Notes under the pieces: model-generated
Databases searched by the model: none
What the model saw: only the letters and a program-made list of their open reading frames with translations
Told to the model about the DNA's origin: nothing
In this document: piece by piece, positions 36,554-48,305 of the stretch
Position numbering within the stretch: position 1 is the stretch's first letter
Layout: each line of letters begins with the position of its first letter
NCBI GenBank assembly: GCA_015501055.1
Contig: JADNYV010000071.1
Span: forward strand, 100,070-164,069
Reading direction: 5' to 3'
Length of the DNA stretch: 64,000 bases
From: Mucidula mucida
Lineage: Eukaryota; Basidiomycota; Agaricomycetes; Agaricales; Physalacriaceae
Made by a program: the position numbers and the translations under genes

Positions 36554-37379
36554 GCTTGTCGTAAAAGTATAGAGAAATGGAGGAGCCGGAGAGAGAAGGG
36601 GTAAGGTAGATGGTGGTGGTGGGTGACGAAGGAGAGTGGTCAAAATCTGCGCGACTTTAAAACGGTCGTCTGACCTAAGCTTTCCCGATCAAGGCCTTTC
36701 GCACGGTAGAGCCCCTAAATGCCCTCAACAATCTCAAACGCGCCTTTGCACGACGACAAGACCATTGTGGTACTTTGAAATGATGTATTCTAGACAATAG
36801 AAGGCGATTATACAGTAAACAAACGCGAAACTTGCAGGGGAGACTGTGTTTAGCGCGTATCAGGGGCAGTCACGCCTATTCAACAAGTCGTGTTGTTGTT
36901 GTCTGTATTCGAGCTCGGGTCTCCCTCCATCGCGTTCCATGCATGGTGCCACGATCACATCAGTCATATCATGAATCAGATTTGACTCATCTTCGGATCC
37001 GTGGCTTCGAACAACAAGCAAATTATCACAAGAATCCTTTGGAAGGCGATCTCTTGCGACTTCTAGTGGACATGTACGAATCGCTGATGTGATCCTCGTG
37101 TCTCTCCCTTCATACGAAGGCTCCGAGCGCGAACAATCGCGTCGTTTCCATGGCAGGCCTGAAAAAGAATGACCATCTGCTTGTCCTGGATTAAATGGCG
37201 CGCATAGATTATGCAGATGGAGCGTTCGAAGATGTCCTTCCACAGCTAGACTTTCGGATAACACAACTCGGGATCATCAAATAAATATTGCTCGGCCTCT
37301 TCGGATTTCAGGAGTTGACCATCACGTCGCCGGCGTGTTTTATATATACATTGCACTGCGCATACGGTACCCTGCGCTT
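36554..37379. other. Divergent intergenic region (RNR1 / acyl-CoA thioesterase)
   Basis: This must hold the RNR1 promoter. A minus-strand TATATAAAA lies near 37345. A 134-codon minus-strand ORF (36860-37264) has no recognisable features, and I do not call it a gene. Confidence 0.4.
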
Positions 37380-38462
37380 ATGGCCCCACTCTACAAAGCA
37401 ATCCACGTTGAGCGTACAACCGCCTCTGCGGCATTGTATCGAGGCGTGATCGACCCAGAATGGAGCATTGCAGCGTCAGTCCTTCTTGCCACCACCATCC
37501 TCTAGTGCTGACTTTCGTTGCAGTGTCCCCAACGGCGGCTATGTTATCTCTCTCATCATCGAAGCCTGCATGCAATTCCAAGCTGGCACGCCGACCCCGG
37601 ACCCCATACATGTTACAGCCCACTTCTTGCAAAGTGCCACGGCGGGCAGCCCCGCGTTCGAGATTCACATCCGAGTCTTGAAGACAGGAAGGCTATTCAC
37701 AAACTTCCTCGCAGAGTTTGTGCAGAAGGTGAGCGCGTTGATATCGGACCTACCCTTCTAATATTTTGCTCGCAATCAGGGAAGAACGCCTATAACTGCG
37801 CATCTAATGTTTGGAAAGCTCGCCCCGTTCGCTGAGAAACCATCATCGTACACACGCAGACTTCCTCTCTACCGTCACCCATCCACTGCCCCTCTTCGAG
37901 TCAACGACCTATTCTATGGCGCGCTTACTTATGCTCCCAATATAGATTGTACCCTTGAGCCAGAAATCGCTGCGCGAAATGAACCCGACAGCCCAAACAG
38001 GACCTGCGACGACACTCATGGCGGTGGCGGCATGGAATGGGGCTCATGGTTCACCTTGAAAGACCTTAATGAACGTCTCACTTTGCCATCCTTGGCCATC
38101 TTTGCGGATACTCTTTTGAATCCCCCAGGGCACGATCTCGGCGCACTTGATTCGTGAATCTTCTTTTCGTTTTCCCCAAACGACACTGATCAACCTCCAG
38201 CTGGTTTCCAACCATGGTCATGACGCTAGAATTCAAGTTCCCTATCCCACTGCCTTCGAAGGATCATGCGGATCGGACTGTAGGCGCGTTTTCGACTGGT
38301 TCGACGATCCTTGCCCACCCGCACAAGCGACATAATACTCATGTAGAGATATGGTCTGCGCCTAGCAATGTCGGGGAAGGTGAAGAGCGTGAGGGTTGGA
38401 GAAGCAAGCAGGTTTGCTTGGCGGTGGCGAGCCAGATGGCGATGATACGCCCCTTGAGATAA
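37380..38462 (+). CDS. Acyl-CoA thioesterase-like hot-dog protein
   Basis: Four exons: MAPLYKAIHVERTTASAALYRGVIDPEWSIAA; then VPNGGYVISLIIEACMQFQ..DPIHVTAHFLQSATAGSPAFEIHIRVLKTGRLFTNFLAEFVQK; a third with GRTPITAHLMFGKL and GGGGMEWGSWFTLKDLNER; and the last SWFPTMVMTLEFKFPIP ending QMAMIRPLR. NGGY-, HVTAHFL- and E(V/I)-type strands are those of the thioesterase-like superfamily (PF13622), a double hot-dog fold related to acyl-CoA thioesterase II. It probably hydrolyses acyl-CoA in the cytosol or peroxisome; the substrate is unknown. Introns start at about 37473, 37729 and 38154; the last one removes a GTGAAT..CTCCAG segment so that WFPTMV is in frame. Confidence 0.82.
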
Positions 38463-39090
38463 ACATACAGCGGCACGAAAAGGATAAGGCAAAATTGTAA
38501 CTTCAACTAACAGTGGACGTTCATTTTCATCACCAATACGCGAAACACATGAGCTGTTCGATTGTCAACACCAACTGGTGAGTCGTTCTTGTGACCAGCC
38601 ATCGACAGATAGGCACTCGCCTGACGCTGCTATCACTAACAAGACCTCTACTGGCCAATCTGTCTGAAGCCTCGGTGGAGTCGGAGTGGGATGGTAGGCG
38701 TTTTCTTGGCGCCATTGACTTTTGCGTCCCACTCATTGATTTCGCTTCAATTGTAGAAGAAGCATCGCTCTCAAGTTATCTCGCTCACAGCCATATCTGG
38801 ACCTTCTGACAGAGCCGACTCGACTATCTAAGACTGACTGATGGTCACCGGTTACACACAGTTCTCCATTGAAACGCGGGCGATCCGTGATCACAACCAT
38901 TGTTTCTTGCCGTGATACAGACCTGCGTGCTGCTTCGATGTACTGTCGAGAGTCATGTAGGACAGTACTTGGGGCCAGTCAAGCGTGGGTGGGACTGCTA
39001 TTCGGCAGGCTACAGACAAACAAGAGATAGACGTGGAATGAATTGAACAGCAATACGTACATAGATTGAAAAAAAATTTGAAGAGGAACC
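38463..39090. other. Intergenic region between convergent genes
   Basis: No supported gene or repeat. Confidence 0.4.
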
Positions 39091-39985
39091 TCAAATAGGA
39101 ACGAGCTTGACAAACGCCTGCCGCATCTCCAAGATGAACCAATAAATATCCTTGGAGTCGTTCAAAGTATTGACGAGCACGGGTAGGGACGGCAACGGTG
39201 GCGATGAATTAAGCACTGCAACATGAGAAACAATAGACATCGAAAGCACTAAATGCCCTCACCTTTGTATCCAGATCCGCCAACGTCCAAAACGAACGTG
39301 AATTCGCGCTCTGGTCGGTTGGGATCGATGGACCAGAAACGTATAAGCAGCTGGTCGGTTTCCAGCCCTTCTATCACGCATGCCAGCGCCTTTTCCAGCG
39401 TCTGGATATCTGGTTGGGCACCTGTCGCGTGCGTCATGAGTGTATCTCGCTCCCTCTGGCGTTCTGTAAAGGAAGATCAATATTCGCTGCAGCACAAGGC
39501 AAAGGAGGAGGACGTACCCCGCTCGAGGTTATCCGCGATAGCTCGATATTGTTCAATCTCGCTGTCTATGGCGGCGCATTTCTCCTTCAGGGAGGCTAGC
39601 TGTCGCCTGAATGCAGCGACGGAGAGTTCTGCATCTTTGCGCTCTTCAGCTTCTTTGGAGAGTTCTGCCGCGTCCCAGTGTTAGGCTTTCGTCGCACTGC
39701 AAGGCAAGTTGACGCACCTTTGGCCAACTCCAGTTCCCTCACTTTGCACTGGTTGGTCTCCAGTTCTACCGCATGTGTTCGCTCGGCAAAGCGTTTCTTC
39801 TCAGATGCATAGACAGCGCGCGAGTCTGTCTCTTCATTGACAATCTGGTTCTTGTATGTCGTGACAGTCTTTAAGAATTTACGCGCCGCTGTCTCGTAGT
39901 GTTGTAGTTTGAGATCGATAGAAGGCGTATCAGAGCTGATCACAGAGGCAAGATCGATCTGAGGGACGCGGAATGTATGCGCCAT
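39091..39985 (-). CDS. spc25: Kinetochore protein SPC25 (Ndc80 complex)
   Basis: Exons join as MAHTFRVPQIDLASVISSD and FLKTVTTYKNQIVNEETDS, then a coiled coil with many Glu/Lys/Arg residues (ELSKEAEERKDAELSVAAFR, CAAIDSEIEQYRAIADNLER), followed by a globular RWD-like domain (FWSIDPNRPEREFTFVLDVG, LNSSPPLPSLPVLVNTLND, YWFILEMRQAFVKLVPI). The ending PPLPSLP..VNTLN and F..RQAFV is the Spc25 signature. In the Ndc80 complex Spc25 pairs with Spc24 and anchors the microtubule-binding Ndc80-Nuf2 arm to the inner kinetochore. Length, about 220 residues, fits. The start codon at 39983-39985 begins the only frame containing the coiled coil. Confidence 0.85.
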
Positions 39986-41366
39986 GATGGAAACTGGGAA
40001 AGACGCGATAAGTCACATCACATGACGGATATTGTCACCTTAAAATAATTCGTCGCCAGGCCCACGGTCCTCACCGAGTTCTCCTATCTGAGAACGCCAA
40101 CGTCTGCCTCCTAGCTAATCGATTTTCAGCGCTTTGGTACTTAAAGGACGTCCGCATATCACGGAAACTTGAAAAGGCGGCCAGGCAGGCAAACGCGCAG
40201 TTCCTTCTTATCCGCTCTAACTACTGCTGCTATCATTGGCCAACACTGACTACTTCCTTGCGTACACACTCTTCGGGACTGCCGTTCAGCTGTGCCCTTA
40301 CTGAGGACCGTACCAGTCTCAATTTTAGTATCGAAGATATCATCTTGCCCTATTATTGTATCTTGACTGAACTTTGTAGGCATCAAATAACACTGGATCT
40401 GTTCGCATCTCGTTACGTCATCATCTTTGCTCGTCCCATCTATTACAGTTGGGTGCGTCTGACTCTTTTTATATGATGAAGAACAACATCACTATCGGTA
40501 GGCGTTGGGGAAGCCTGTCACTCTCCGGAATGATCAAGCTTCCGAAGCAATGAGGCAAAATCGTGATGCCACTTCTATAAGTATATGCAAGCTCACGATG
40601 ACGCTGAATTGGCCTCAGGATAACAGGATCTCTTCAGCCAGTTCGAACTTGAATATAGGCGGAGCCGAAGAGATTAGAGTCGCCCTCCGTGGAAGGTAAT
40701 AGCTCGGGCCGGCGTCCTGCGCCTGTCAGTGTTTGAGATGCGTTCGGACACAATCACCTAGGAGCGGCTTTATATATCTTGGCCTTTGGAGGGCGTCAAT
40801 GTTCTGAATATGTCCATGGATACTACTTCGCACTATGACATGGCTCTATGATACCTCACTGGCCGCCACTGAGGCAATTCTTGACACTTGTCATGCGCAG
40901 TAACTTCGTGCTCCCCAGCTGGATCAACACTGTTTCATAATGAGGCCTATATATACTAATGTGCACGGGTCGAGCTTGCGTGTGGCTCTGAAGACCGACA
41001 GCCGTCGGCGCCCTTCTGACGCCACTGCACGGTGAGACGAATGCTTTGGCCATTGCGAGGTATGACAACGAGATCCCCGAGCTTGAAGTTTTTGCTGTAC
41101 GACACAGCTGGTATCATGAAGCTCCTTTCTACCCTATATCCTGAAGGTCAGTCTAGTGTTGTGCCCGAATCCTGATTGACCGAGCTTTTGTCAGCGTGTG
41201 GAGTTCAACGTGCTAACGGGCAGCTCAAACCGAGAGAACCCAGTTTAAGCAAAGAAGGTGATCAGGAGAAGCGGGACTAATAATAGGATGGTCTATTTTG
41301 GTGACGTTTATAAATTGTCGGCGTGATCCTCGCCCAAGTCGTGCTTTTCCCTCTCCTTCCACCGCC
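39986..41366. other. Divergent intergenic region (SPC25 / chitin deacetylase)
   Basis: About 1.4 kb. A TTATAAAT at 41308-41315 lies 52 bases before the deacetylase ATG and is a plausible TATA box. Otherwise nothing was recognised. Confidence 0.45.
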
Positions 41367-42941
41367 ATGTTCACTCCTTTCGTATCGCTCACGCTGGCTC
41401 TCGCGGTGGCAGCCGTCGATCGTGCGACCGAAGCAGAGGAAGCCGCCATTTCTGGTACGTCCTAATCCATCCTCCTCATGCATACCAGTGATAATAATAA
41501 AGTCGCGTTTTAGATCCCAACCAGGAGTGCACGGCCTACTACTATGCCCCGATTTCAACCAAGATTTCGTCTTTTCCGCCCATCTGGCAGCCCGCGACAA
41601 TCGTAGCCGGGGATACTGTGGCGCAAGACAAGTGGAACTCTATAGCTGGGAGCGTGCCTTCGAACATTCAGCCACGAGCGAGTCGCCTATTCGTCACCTT
41701 TTTACACAGTTTACTCAACGGCGAGATGAATATAGGGAACGCCTGCAGGCAATTTCACGAATGTGACCTACACGGCTGACGACCCGGCTTGTTGGTGGAC
41801 CTATCATCAATGTGTAACACCAAAGCTTGCTGGACTTCCTGCTGATATAGCTACTGTCCCGGAGGTGCGTTTTCGCCTTTTTATCTGCATCACGTCTGAC
41901 GATGTACAGCCTATGACTCTTGGCTATGGATTCGACGATGGTCCGAACTGTTCACACAACGCGTTTTACGACTACCTTACTGAGAAGGAACAACAAGCCA
42001 GTATGTACCTCATTTCCGCCTTTCCATTTTCATTCATTTCGTTTTAGCCATGTTCTATATTGGATCCAACGTCATGGACTGGCCCCTCGAAGCACAACGA
42101 GCTGTTGCTGATGGACACCAGATCTGTGTTCATACCTGGTCTCATCGTTACAGTGAGCACTATCGCCTTTCCCCTACATAAGTCTGGTTGAACATTTGTC
42201 AAGTGACGGCACTCACGAGTGACGAAGTATTTGCCGAACTTTATTACACCATACAGGCCATTAAACTCGCAACGAACGTTACCCCTTCATGTTGGCGCCC
42301 GCCCTTTGGAGATGTCGACGACCGTGTACGCGCCATCGCCAATGCTCTCGGTTTACAGACAATCATCTGGCAATACGACTCGAACGATTGGAAGGTTGGC
42401 ATCAACGGAGTTACACAGGATACAGTCAACCAGAACTACCAGAAACTCGTCGACGCCGCGAATAGTGGGACGTTTGCGAGTCAAGGAGCCATCATGTTGA
42501 CGCACGAGCTAAACAACTACACGATGCAGACTGCGATGGATTGGTACGATCGCTTGAATGATGCGTTTGATGTGCGTTGTCTGTTACCTTGTTTAATCTC
42601 CTACTGATTGGCGTATAGTACATCGTTCCCATCGCCGTAGCTCTGAATGATACTCACCCATACGCGGAAACAAACTACACCATGCCGTCGTTCAATGATT
42701 GTAAATCAATGCCATCTGATATCTCTCCGATCCACGCTCACATCGTTCCCCAGACATCAATGGACAAACACAGACGTCTGGCTCGTCCAGCACATCACCT
42801 TCGGGATCAAAAACATCTGGCGCTGCTTCTGCCAGCGGGACCTCCGCTAGCCAAACCAGCGGCGCTGGTCCGCGTCTCAAGCCGCAGTGGAGTTGGGTTG
42901 GGATGACAGGTATTTTCGTGGCGGCATTTGCTCTTGCATAG
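41367..42941 (+). CDS. Chitin deacetylase, GPI-anchored (carbohydrate esterase family 4)
   Basis: A signal peptide (MFTPFVSLTLALAVAA) is followed by several exons. All five NodB motifs are visible: TLGYGFDDGPN (metal Asp-Asp), HTWSHR (metal His), RPPFGDVDDR, WQYDSNDW and IMLTHELNN. Cys residues (CTAYYY, CWWTYHQC) are typical of the secreted fungal group. The last exon is Ser/Gly/Thr-rich and ends WSWVGMTGIFVAAFALA, a hydrophobic tail fitting GPI attachment after a small residue. The enzyme removes acetyl groups from nascent chitin to make chitosan in the cell wall. Introns begin near 41455, 41731, 41860, 42001, 42151, 42571 and in the region around 42700. The exact last junctions are uncertain because that part is repetitive and polar. 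Confidence 0.88.
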
Positions 42942-44122
42942 CACAGACATTTTGACTCGTTCTACTACTCATCACGACGCTCGTTTTTATACCTTTTGAT
43001 TTGTTAGACACTATTTTACGGACTTTTATGTGTAGTTTTGTACATTTGACGCCTTATCTACTGGTGATTTGGCCAATGTCGAGCCAACAAAAGACAGTTA
43101 TCTACTTAATCAACGAAGACGGCTCAGGAAGCGAAACATTCAGACCATTTTATCGAATTGTGTATTTTAGATTCTAAAAAAATGTAGACAACGAGCAGGA
43201 CATAATTTATATCTCTCTGACTGCCAGTACCTTGATGACCTCTCGACTGTCCTGTAGGCGCACAGTCTGGCACTGTGGGGGAATGCGTCGACGTGCTCCT
43301 ACCACATGCGGAGTCGGCAAGAGACATTGCCGAGAGGGAAAGCAAATGAGTCCAAGTCAAATAAGATAGAACTGGGGGAGTCACTCGATTTCCAGCTTGG
43401 AAATAGTAAATACCTGGGAAAAGCAGGCAGAGCAGCAGCCGTATATCACCCACGGTCCGCGAGGTCGGAAAGAGTGGCGATAGACTAAGAGACGCGTCAG
43501 GAAGAGGCAGGACCGTGAGAAAGAGCAAGGCTGACAAAACGTTTTCGTCACACCGTTTACTGCACTTTCACGATCTGATGAACCAGTTTTCATCTTCCCA
43601 CTGGTTCTTCATTTTGCTTTTGTGCACCTTTTTCTTCGTATTACGCTGTGGTAAGACATATATCGACAAGCCATCTCGGCTGAACAGCGAAACGCGTCGG
43701 GACTTGGACGGATCCGGCGATGTGATCGACACACAGCTTGATTTTAGCCAGGTTACCTGGCTAAGCTTGTCCTGTCTCTTACCGTGAAACACGCTCGCCG
43801 ATGTACAGTATGACTTGATCTCCTACTTCCTCGGCAAATGTTATACTCTTTGGACTGGTACGCGAGCTGGATAGCTGCCATCGCTTCCAGGAAGAGAATA
43901 CATTCTGACGCGGAATAGACACACTGGGCTGTCAGTCAATTCTACTCGTGAGTCTCCCATTTTTTTCGTAAAGTCGGGTTAACGAGACTAACTGTCAATC
44001 CTAGTCTCGTGAACGACCGAATAAAGCTGACAAGTCGATCTATCATCGACTTGTCACTCTTCCTAAAGTTCGGTTAGTCCAGGACTATGTCCATCCATCC
44101 AAGCGGACACTCCAGATTGACG
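42942..44122. other. Intergenic region
   Basis: About 1.2 kb with no recognised gene. A 137-codon minus-strand ORF (43124-43537) shows no domain and I leave it uncalled. Confidence 0.4.
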
Positions 44123-44130
44123 CTATAAAG
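44123..44130 (+). promoter_or_regulatory. TATA box of right thioesterase copy
   Basis: CTATAAAG lies about 40 bases before the ATG at 44166. It is conserved in the left duplicate. Confidence 0.55.
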
Positions 44131-44165
44131 CCCATCGGCATGAGCATGGTCGAGCTCATTGAATC

Positions 44166-45235
44166 ATGTCGACCCGGGCTCCTGCTGAAGCTCTCCACGA
44201 AAGTCACGGTGTTGTGTACTCTGACTCTTCCAAAGGCTCTCCTCCGTGGCAGATCCCTCGGGAGACGATTGTGGTTCTCCGTGAAGGATCACCTGGAGAT
44301 GTGCCGTTGATTATAATTCATGGTAACCCGTTTTATAGCTATGTATTGCATAGGATTGTGCTTATTCGTGACTCGTCACTCTAGGTAGTGAAGGAAGCAT
44401 CGGCGTGTTTTCACCTCTTCGTAAGAGGTTCTCGTCGGCATTGTGGGCTATCCAGCTCACACCGGACACACCTATCGCGACGCTGGAGGAACAAATTCAT
44501 TACTATTATGAGAAAATCAAGGTCTGTCGTACTGGGCTGCGGCTTCGCGGATTCCGAGCTGTTGACGAGTCTGCCTACTAGGCGAGGCGTCCGAAAGGTC
44601 CCTACCGTCTCGCGTCGTTCTCCGCCTCCAGCGTAATCCTCATAGGCTTGGCACACATGTCTGAGGGAAACGGGGATGAAATCCAGCACCTTTCATTCAT
44701 CGACGACTTCCCCACCATTCACTTCGCGCCCGGATACGGCTTGAACGAGTCCTCTTATGACACTCCGGAAGGACTAAAAATGTGTATAGATGCCAACCTG
44801 AGCATGATTGTTGATCTAATTCGACGTGACGATGGGGGCAATAATCCTAGACGCCACAAGCTCGCTGATGTCCTCGCTGCGGGGTATCAGAATCCCCAAG
44901 ACGCTGCTCCCCACACGCGTGATTTCCTAGACACGGTGGGTTCGCACATTGCTCGCCTCGTAAAGTTCCTTGATATCCATGGGCGCGACCTGACAATGTT
45001 TGGGGAGTGGATCAAGGGGATCAAGGCGCCGATGACTGTTTATGTCGCTTCGGGGGGTACACTGGCGCATATGCATGATGTGGCTTTGCGTAGGGAGTGG
45101 TATGGGTTTGGGGTGCATCGGTTCTATCCGGATGCGGCGGTGGTGTATGTGAAGGCGGGGCATTTTCAGGTTTTGGGGCATGAGTTGGTGGCTGCTGGGC
45201 TGCAGGCTGGACAGGCGGTGCGGGCTCGCTTGTAG
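44166..45235 (+). CDS. Stand-alone thioesterase-domain protein, right (intact) copy
   Basis: Three exons: MSTRAPAEALHESHGVVYSD..ETIVVLREGSPGDVPLIIIHG, then SEGSIGVFSPLRKRFSSALW..YYYEKIK, then ARRPKGPYRLASFSASSVIL and onward to LVAAGLQAGQAVRARL. Introns are at about 44324-44384 and 44521-44580. The fold matches the thioesterase family (PF00975) that releases products from NRPS/PKS-like enzymes. Candidate catalytic residues are Ser in ASFSAS and His in VKAGHFQVLGH. The usual G-x-S-x-G elbow is changed to x-S-F-S-x-S, so activity is not certain. No carrier or synthase gene lies next to it. The P450 at 46021 follows in the same direction, and the pair is the intact counterpart of the left module. 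Confidence 0.8.
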
Positions 45236-46020
45236 GGAAACCGATGTATCACTGCTGACATTGGTATAACTCCGATATGCTGAATAGCTCCCAGTGCGGC
45301 TGTCCGTCGCATGTTAACTTCATCGCCACTTGAACTTCGATGTACGTCCTGGAACTGAGTTGAGCCAGCGCAGCTGCTCTCGTTATCTCAATCGCTTAGT
45401 GATGTCTCCGCGGTGTTACCATTTCGATGTGCTCGGCTTGTCCTTTAAACGCTTTTTTTCAGTACGCGTTGCATGATCCATCAAGCTCCATGCGTAGCTA
45501 GCGCAAAATCTGATGACTGAGTGCTGTCACTGCGATTTCGCTAGTGTTTGCCACACTACTAAACTCAACGATCTGTTAAGTTACAGAAGCTCAAGAACCG
45601 AGGGAGATGGACGTTGAGCATCTACCAGGCCAGATCAACCACCGAGCGAGCCAGCCATCTCCCAAGCTGGCTAGGGCGTCTATAATAGCTGCGGTACTGT
45701 CTCGTGAACTCGACACGCACTATAGAGCACTTTCCTCTAGCAATGTACACCGCCCTCACGTGTCCGCGTCAATATCTCCGATCGGGGCCGATCAGCTTTC
45801 GACCTTCTCTTGCCCTTCAACCATCATCAGACACTGACAGTCAATATGCGTGCGGGGGCTAATACCACACCGGGCAACCTCGACGATGAGCGCAAAACGC
45901 TGATCAGGATTGCAAGCGCGTACTGTTATCTGACAAGCCGCACTCACCATTCGGAGTGCGAATGGTCGTTCACGCCTCGTATATGAATGCCAGTCTACGA
46001 ATGTGGTTTCAACAACAGCC
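45236..46020. other. Spacer within the right duplicated module
   Basis: The first bases after the thioesterase stop and the last about 210 before the P450 are homologous to the left module. The middle part (about 45290-45800) has no visible match to the shorter left spacer and looks inserted here or lost there. No gene seen. Confidence 0.45.
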
Positions 46021-48026
46021 ATGTACCTACAGGTCGTATACTTAACCCTCAGTGCGTTTTCCAAGGATTTTTCTTCGTGGCGTTGTACTCATTTAACATG
46101 CAGTCTATGTTGTTTGCTATGGATTCTACCGCCTGTATCTCTACCCGCGCTACTTTTCACCTCTTCGCTCCATCCCCGGGCCTCCCCTTGGATCCGTCAT
46201 TGCAGGTCAATTCGGTGTCATGCTGCGGAATGAGGCTGGCATCCCCCAGCGAGAATGGGTCAAGACCCATGGACCCGTTGTCCGTGTGGTTGGCCCTGTG
46301 GGTATCGAAAGAGTGATCTTCACGAGCCAGGAGGCGCTGTCCAAGATTCTAGTGAACTCGGTTGATTATCCACGAGTCCGTTCCGCTTCTATGTATCTCT
46401 TCAACTTGCTTATGATTCTTTAGCCCGGCTTTATGCGCAACCTTCTTGGGACTATTACGGGATTTGGGCTATTGACTTCTGAAGGCAAGGAGCACCGACA
46501 GATGAGACGTGCCGTGAATCCTGCTTTTGGGCTTCAGCAGCTTATACGTCGTAAGTCGACTTTCAAGATACTTTGAGACTAATCTAAAGTGCCTTTCCAG
46601 AGGTCGATATGTATTACGAGCCAATCGAAAGGTACCTGATACTCTAATGTACCAGCTGGTCTTACCGACGCCCAGCCTCATTGACATCGTCAAATCCCAA
46701 ATCGATGCGGAGGTTAAACCCGGAAATGGCAAAGTTTTCCTCATGTATGAATGGGGTGCGTCGGCTCATGACCTTGATTCTATCGAGTTCCAACCTTCGT
46801 TGTAGTCGGCAAAGTGACGTTGGACATAATTTGTTCAACTGCTTTTGGTTACAGTACAGACTCCTTACGCAACCCGCACAACGAGTTGGCACAAGCCTAC
46901 GCGGGACTCGTCAATGTCCATTCTGGTCGGAAACTTGCGATTGGGCTAGCAATTCACGCTCTGCCTGGCGCGACGCGTCTCTTCGCGTCGGAATGGATGT
47001 ATAGACGCCGTTGGATTCTTCGTCAGATTCCATTTCTCAGTGTGTGGGTCACTCTTCGAACATATCACGTCTGATGTGCTGCAAACAGAATTTACTGAGA
47101 CCATGATGGACTGCATGCGCCGTATCAAGGCTGTGTCCGCAAAGCTTCTTGTACAAAAGATTTCTGACGCCTCTACGGTATCTGACATCGAGTCAAAGAA
47201 GGATATTATGTCCATCCTTTTACGTGCAAGAATGTCAGGTGGCGAGAAGGACAACGATGGATATATGCTGAGCGATCAAGCAATGATGAGCCAGGTGTTG
47301 ACTTTCTTAGCCGCTGGACATGAAACGACGGCCAGTGGAGTTTCGTGGGTCTGCCTTCCTCAACTGTAAAATTGTGATTGCTTGCTCATGGCTGGCCTTG
47401 AAGACCCTCTGGTTATTGGCGAGCAATCCCGAAGCGCAAACCAAGCTCCGACAAGAGGTCAAGCCCGTCTTTGAACAACTCAACGGCCGTCCAGACTACA
47501 AGGCTCTCAAGGATATGCAATGGCTCGACGCTGTCGTGTGCGAGTTCATTGTTTCTCCTTATTGTCTCCCGCCTGATCTTCCTGTAGCATGGAATCCCTG
47601 CGCATCCTCCCTCCCGTTCCAATGACCATCAGGTGCGCAAACAAGACGGACTACATCGACGGCACGCTCATACCGAAGGGGACTCTCCTATACATCCCTA
47701 TCCGCGTCGTAAACACGTTGACGACGGTCTGGGGAGAGGATGCGGAGGAGTTCAATCCGATGCGTTGGATGGATCCAGGAATGGTCGGGAAAGGGAGGAT
47801 GTTGACGTTTTTGGAGGGCCCGCATGGGTGCATCGGGAAGACGATGGCGGTGATGGAGATGAAGGCGATAATTGGGTTAGTTTCAATGAAGTCTTTCTTC
47901 CAAGGGACGAACATTGACGTCTTGTTTCCTTTCAGAGCGTTGATCGCCAAGTTTGAGTTCACGCCTGGAGTCGAGGGACAGGTTGCTGTCCCGATTGCTG
48001 CAGCCACGATGAGTGCGTTTGAATGA
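46021..48026 (+). CDS. Cytochrome P450, right (intact) copy
   Basis: About nine exons join in frame. They begin with a membrane anchor (MYLQVVYLTL, then YVVCYGFYRLYLYPRYFSP) and a proline hinge (PGPPLGS). Further motifs are PREWVKTHGP-type helix A/B context (IPQREWVKTHGPVVRVVG), C-helix HRQMRRAVNPAFG, I-helix FLAAGHETTAS, ExxR in MESLRILPPVPMT, the PERF-like segment FNPMRWMD and the heme loop FLEGPHGCIGK with Cys as iron ligand. It ends VAVPIAAATMSAFE. It is an ER-bound heme-thiolate monooxygenase; family and substrate cannot be assigned by eye. The intron at 47034-47080 (GTGTGG..AACAG) explains a length difference from the left copy, and the ExxR intron donor GTGCGAG near 47536 restores VVMESLR. 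It lies downstream of the intact thioesterase. Confidence 0.88.
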
Positions 48027-48305
48027 ACTCAAACCCGTCGCGGTTGACTGATTCGTTCTCTTTAGAGCCAAAGGATAGTATGCCGTTGAGAGTCCGGCGT
48101 GTATCATAAGTGTGTTTTTGTCAATGAACTGCCCTCAAACTTTTAGCGACGACAAATGAGTGTTTAGCGCCTAATTGTACCGCTCATTGATGCTCGTGAC
48201 ATTGCAATCAAGGTTCTCCCGGGGCAGCCTCATGTCTGCGCTCAGTCCCCACTTTCTCACCCACACTTCCCTATTTTCTCTCACGCGATCTTTCCCACAA
48301 CGAGC

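Noticed and set aside
36860..37264. 134-codon minus-strand ORF upstream of RNR1, with a faint caspase-like phrase in another frame
   Set aside because: No conserved motif holds in one frame and it sits in a promoter region.
43124..43537. 137-codon minus-strand ORF with hydrophobic stretches
   Set aside because: No domain, low-complexity look, no clear start or intron support.
46814..47100. Apparent frameshift in the right P450 near 47035-47085
   Set aside because: A 47-nt intron (GTGTGG..AACAG) with a counterpart of 54 nt in the left copy explains the length difference.
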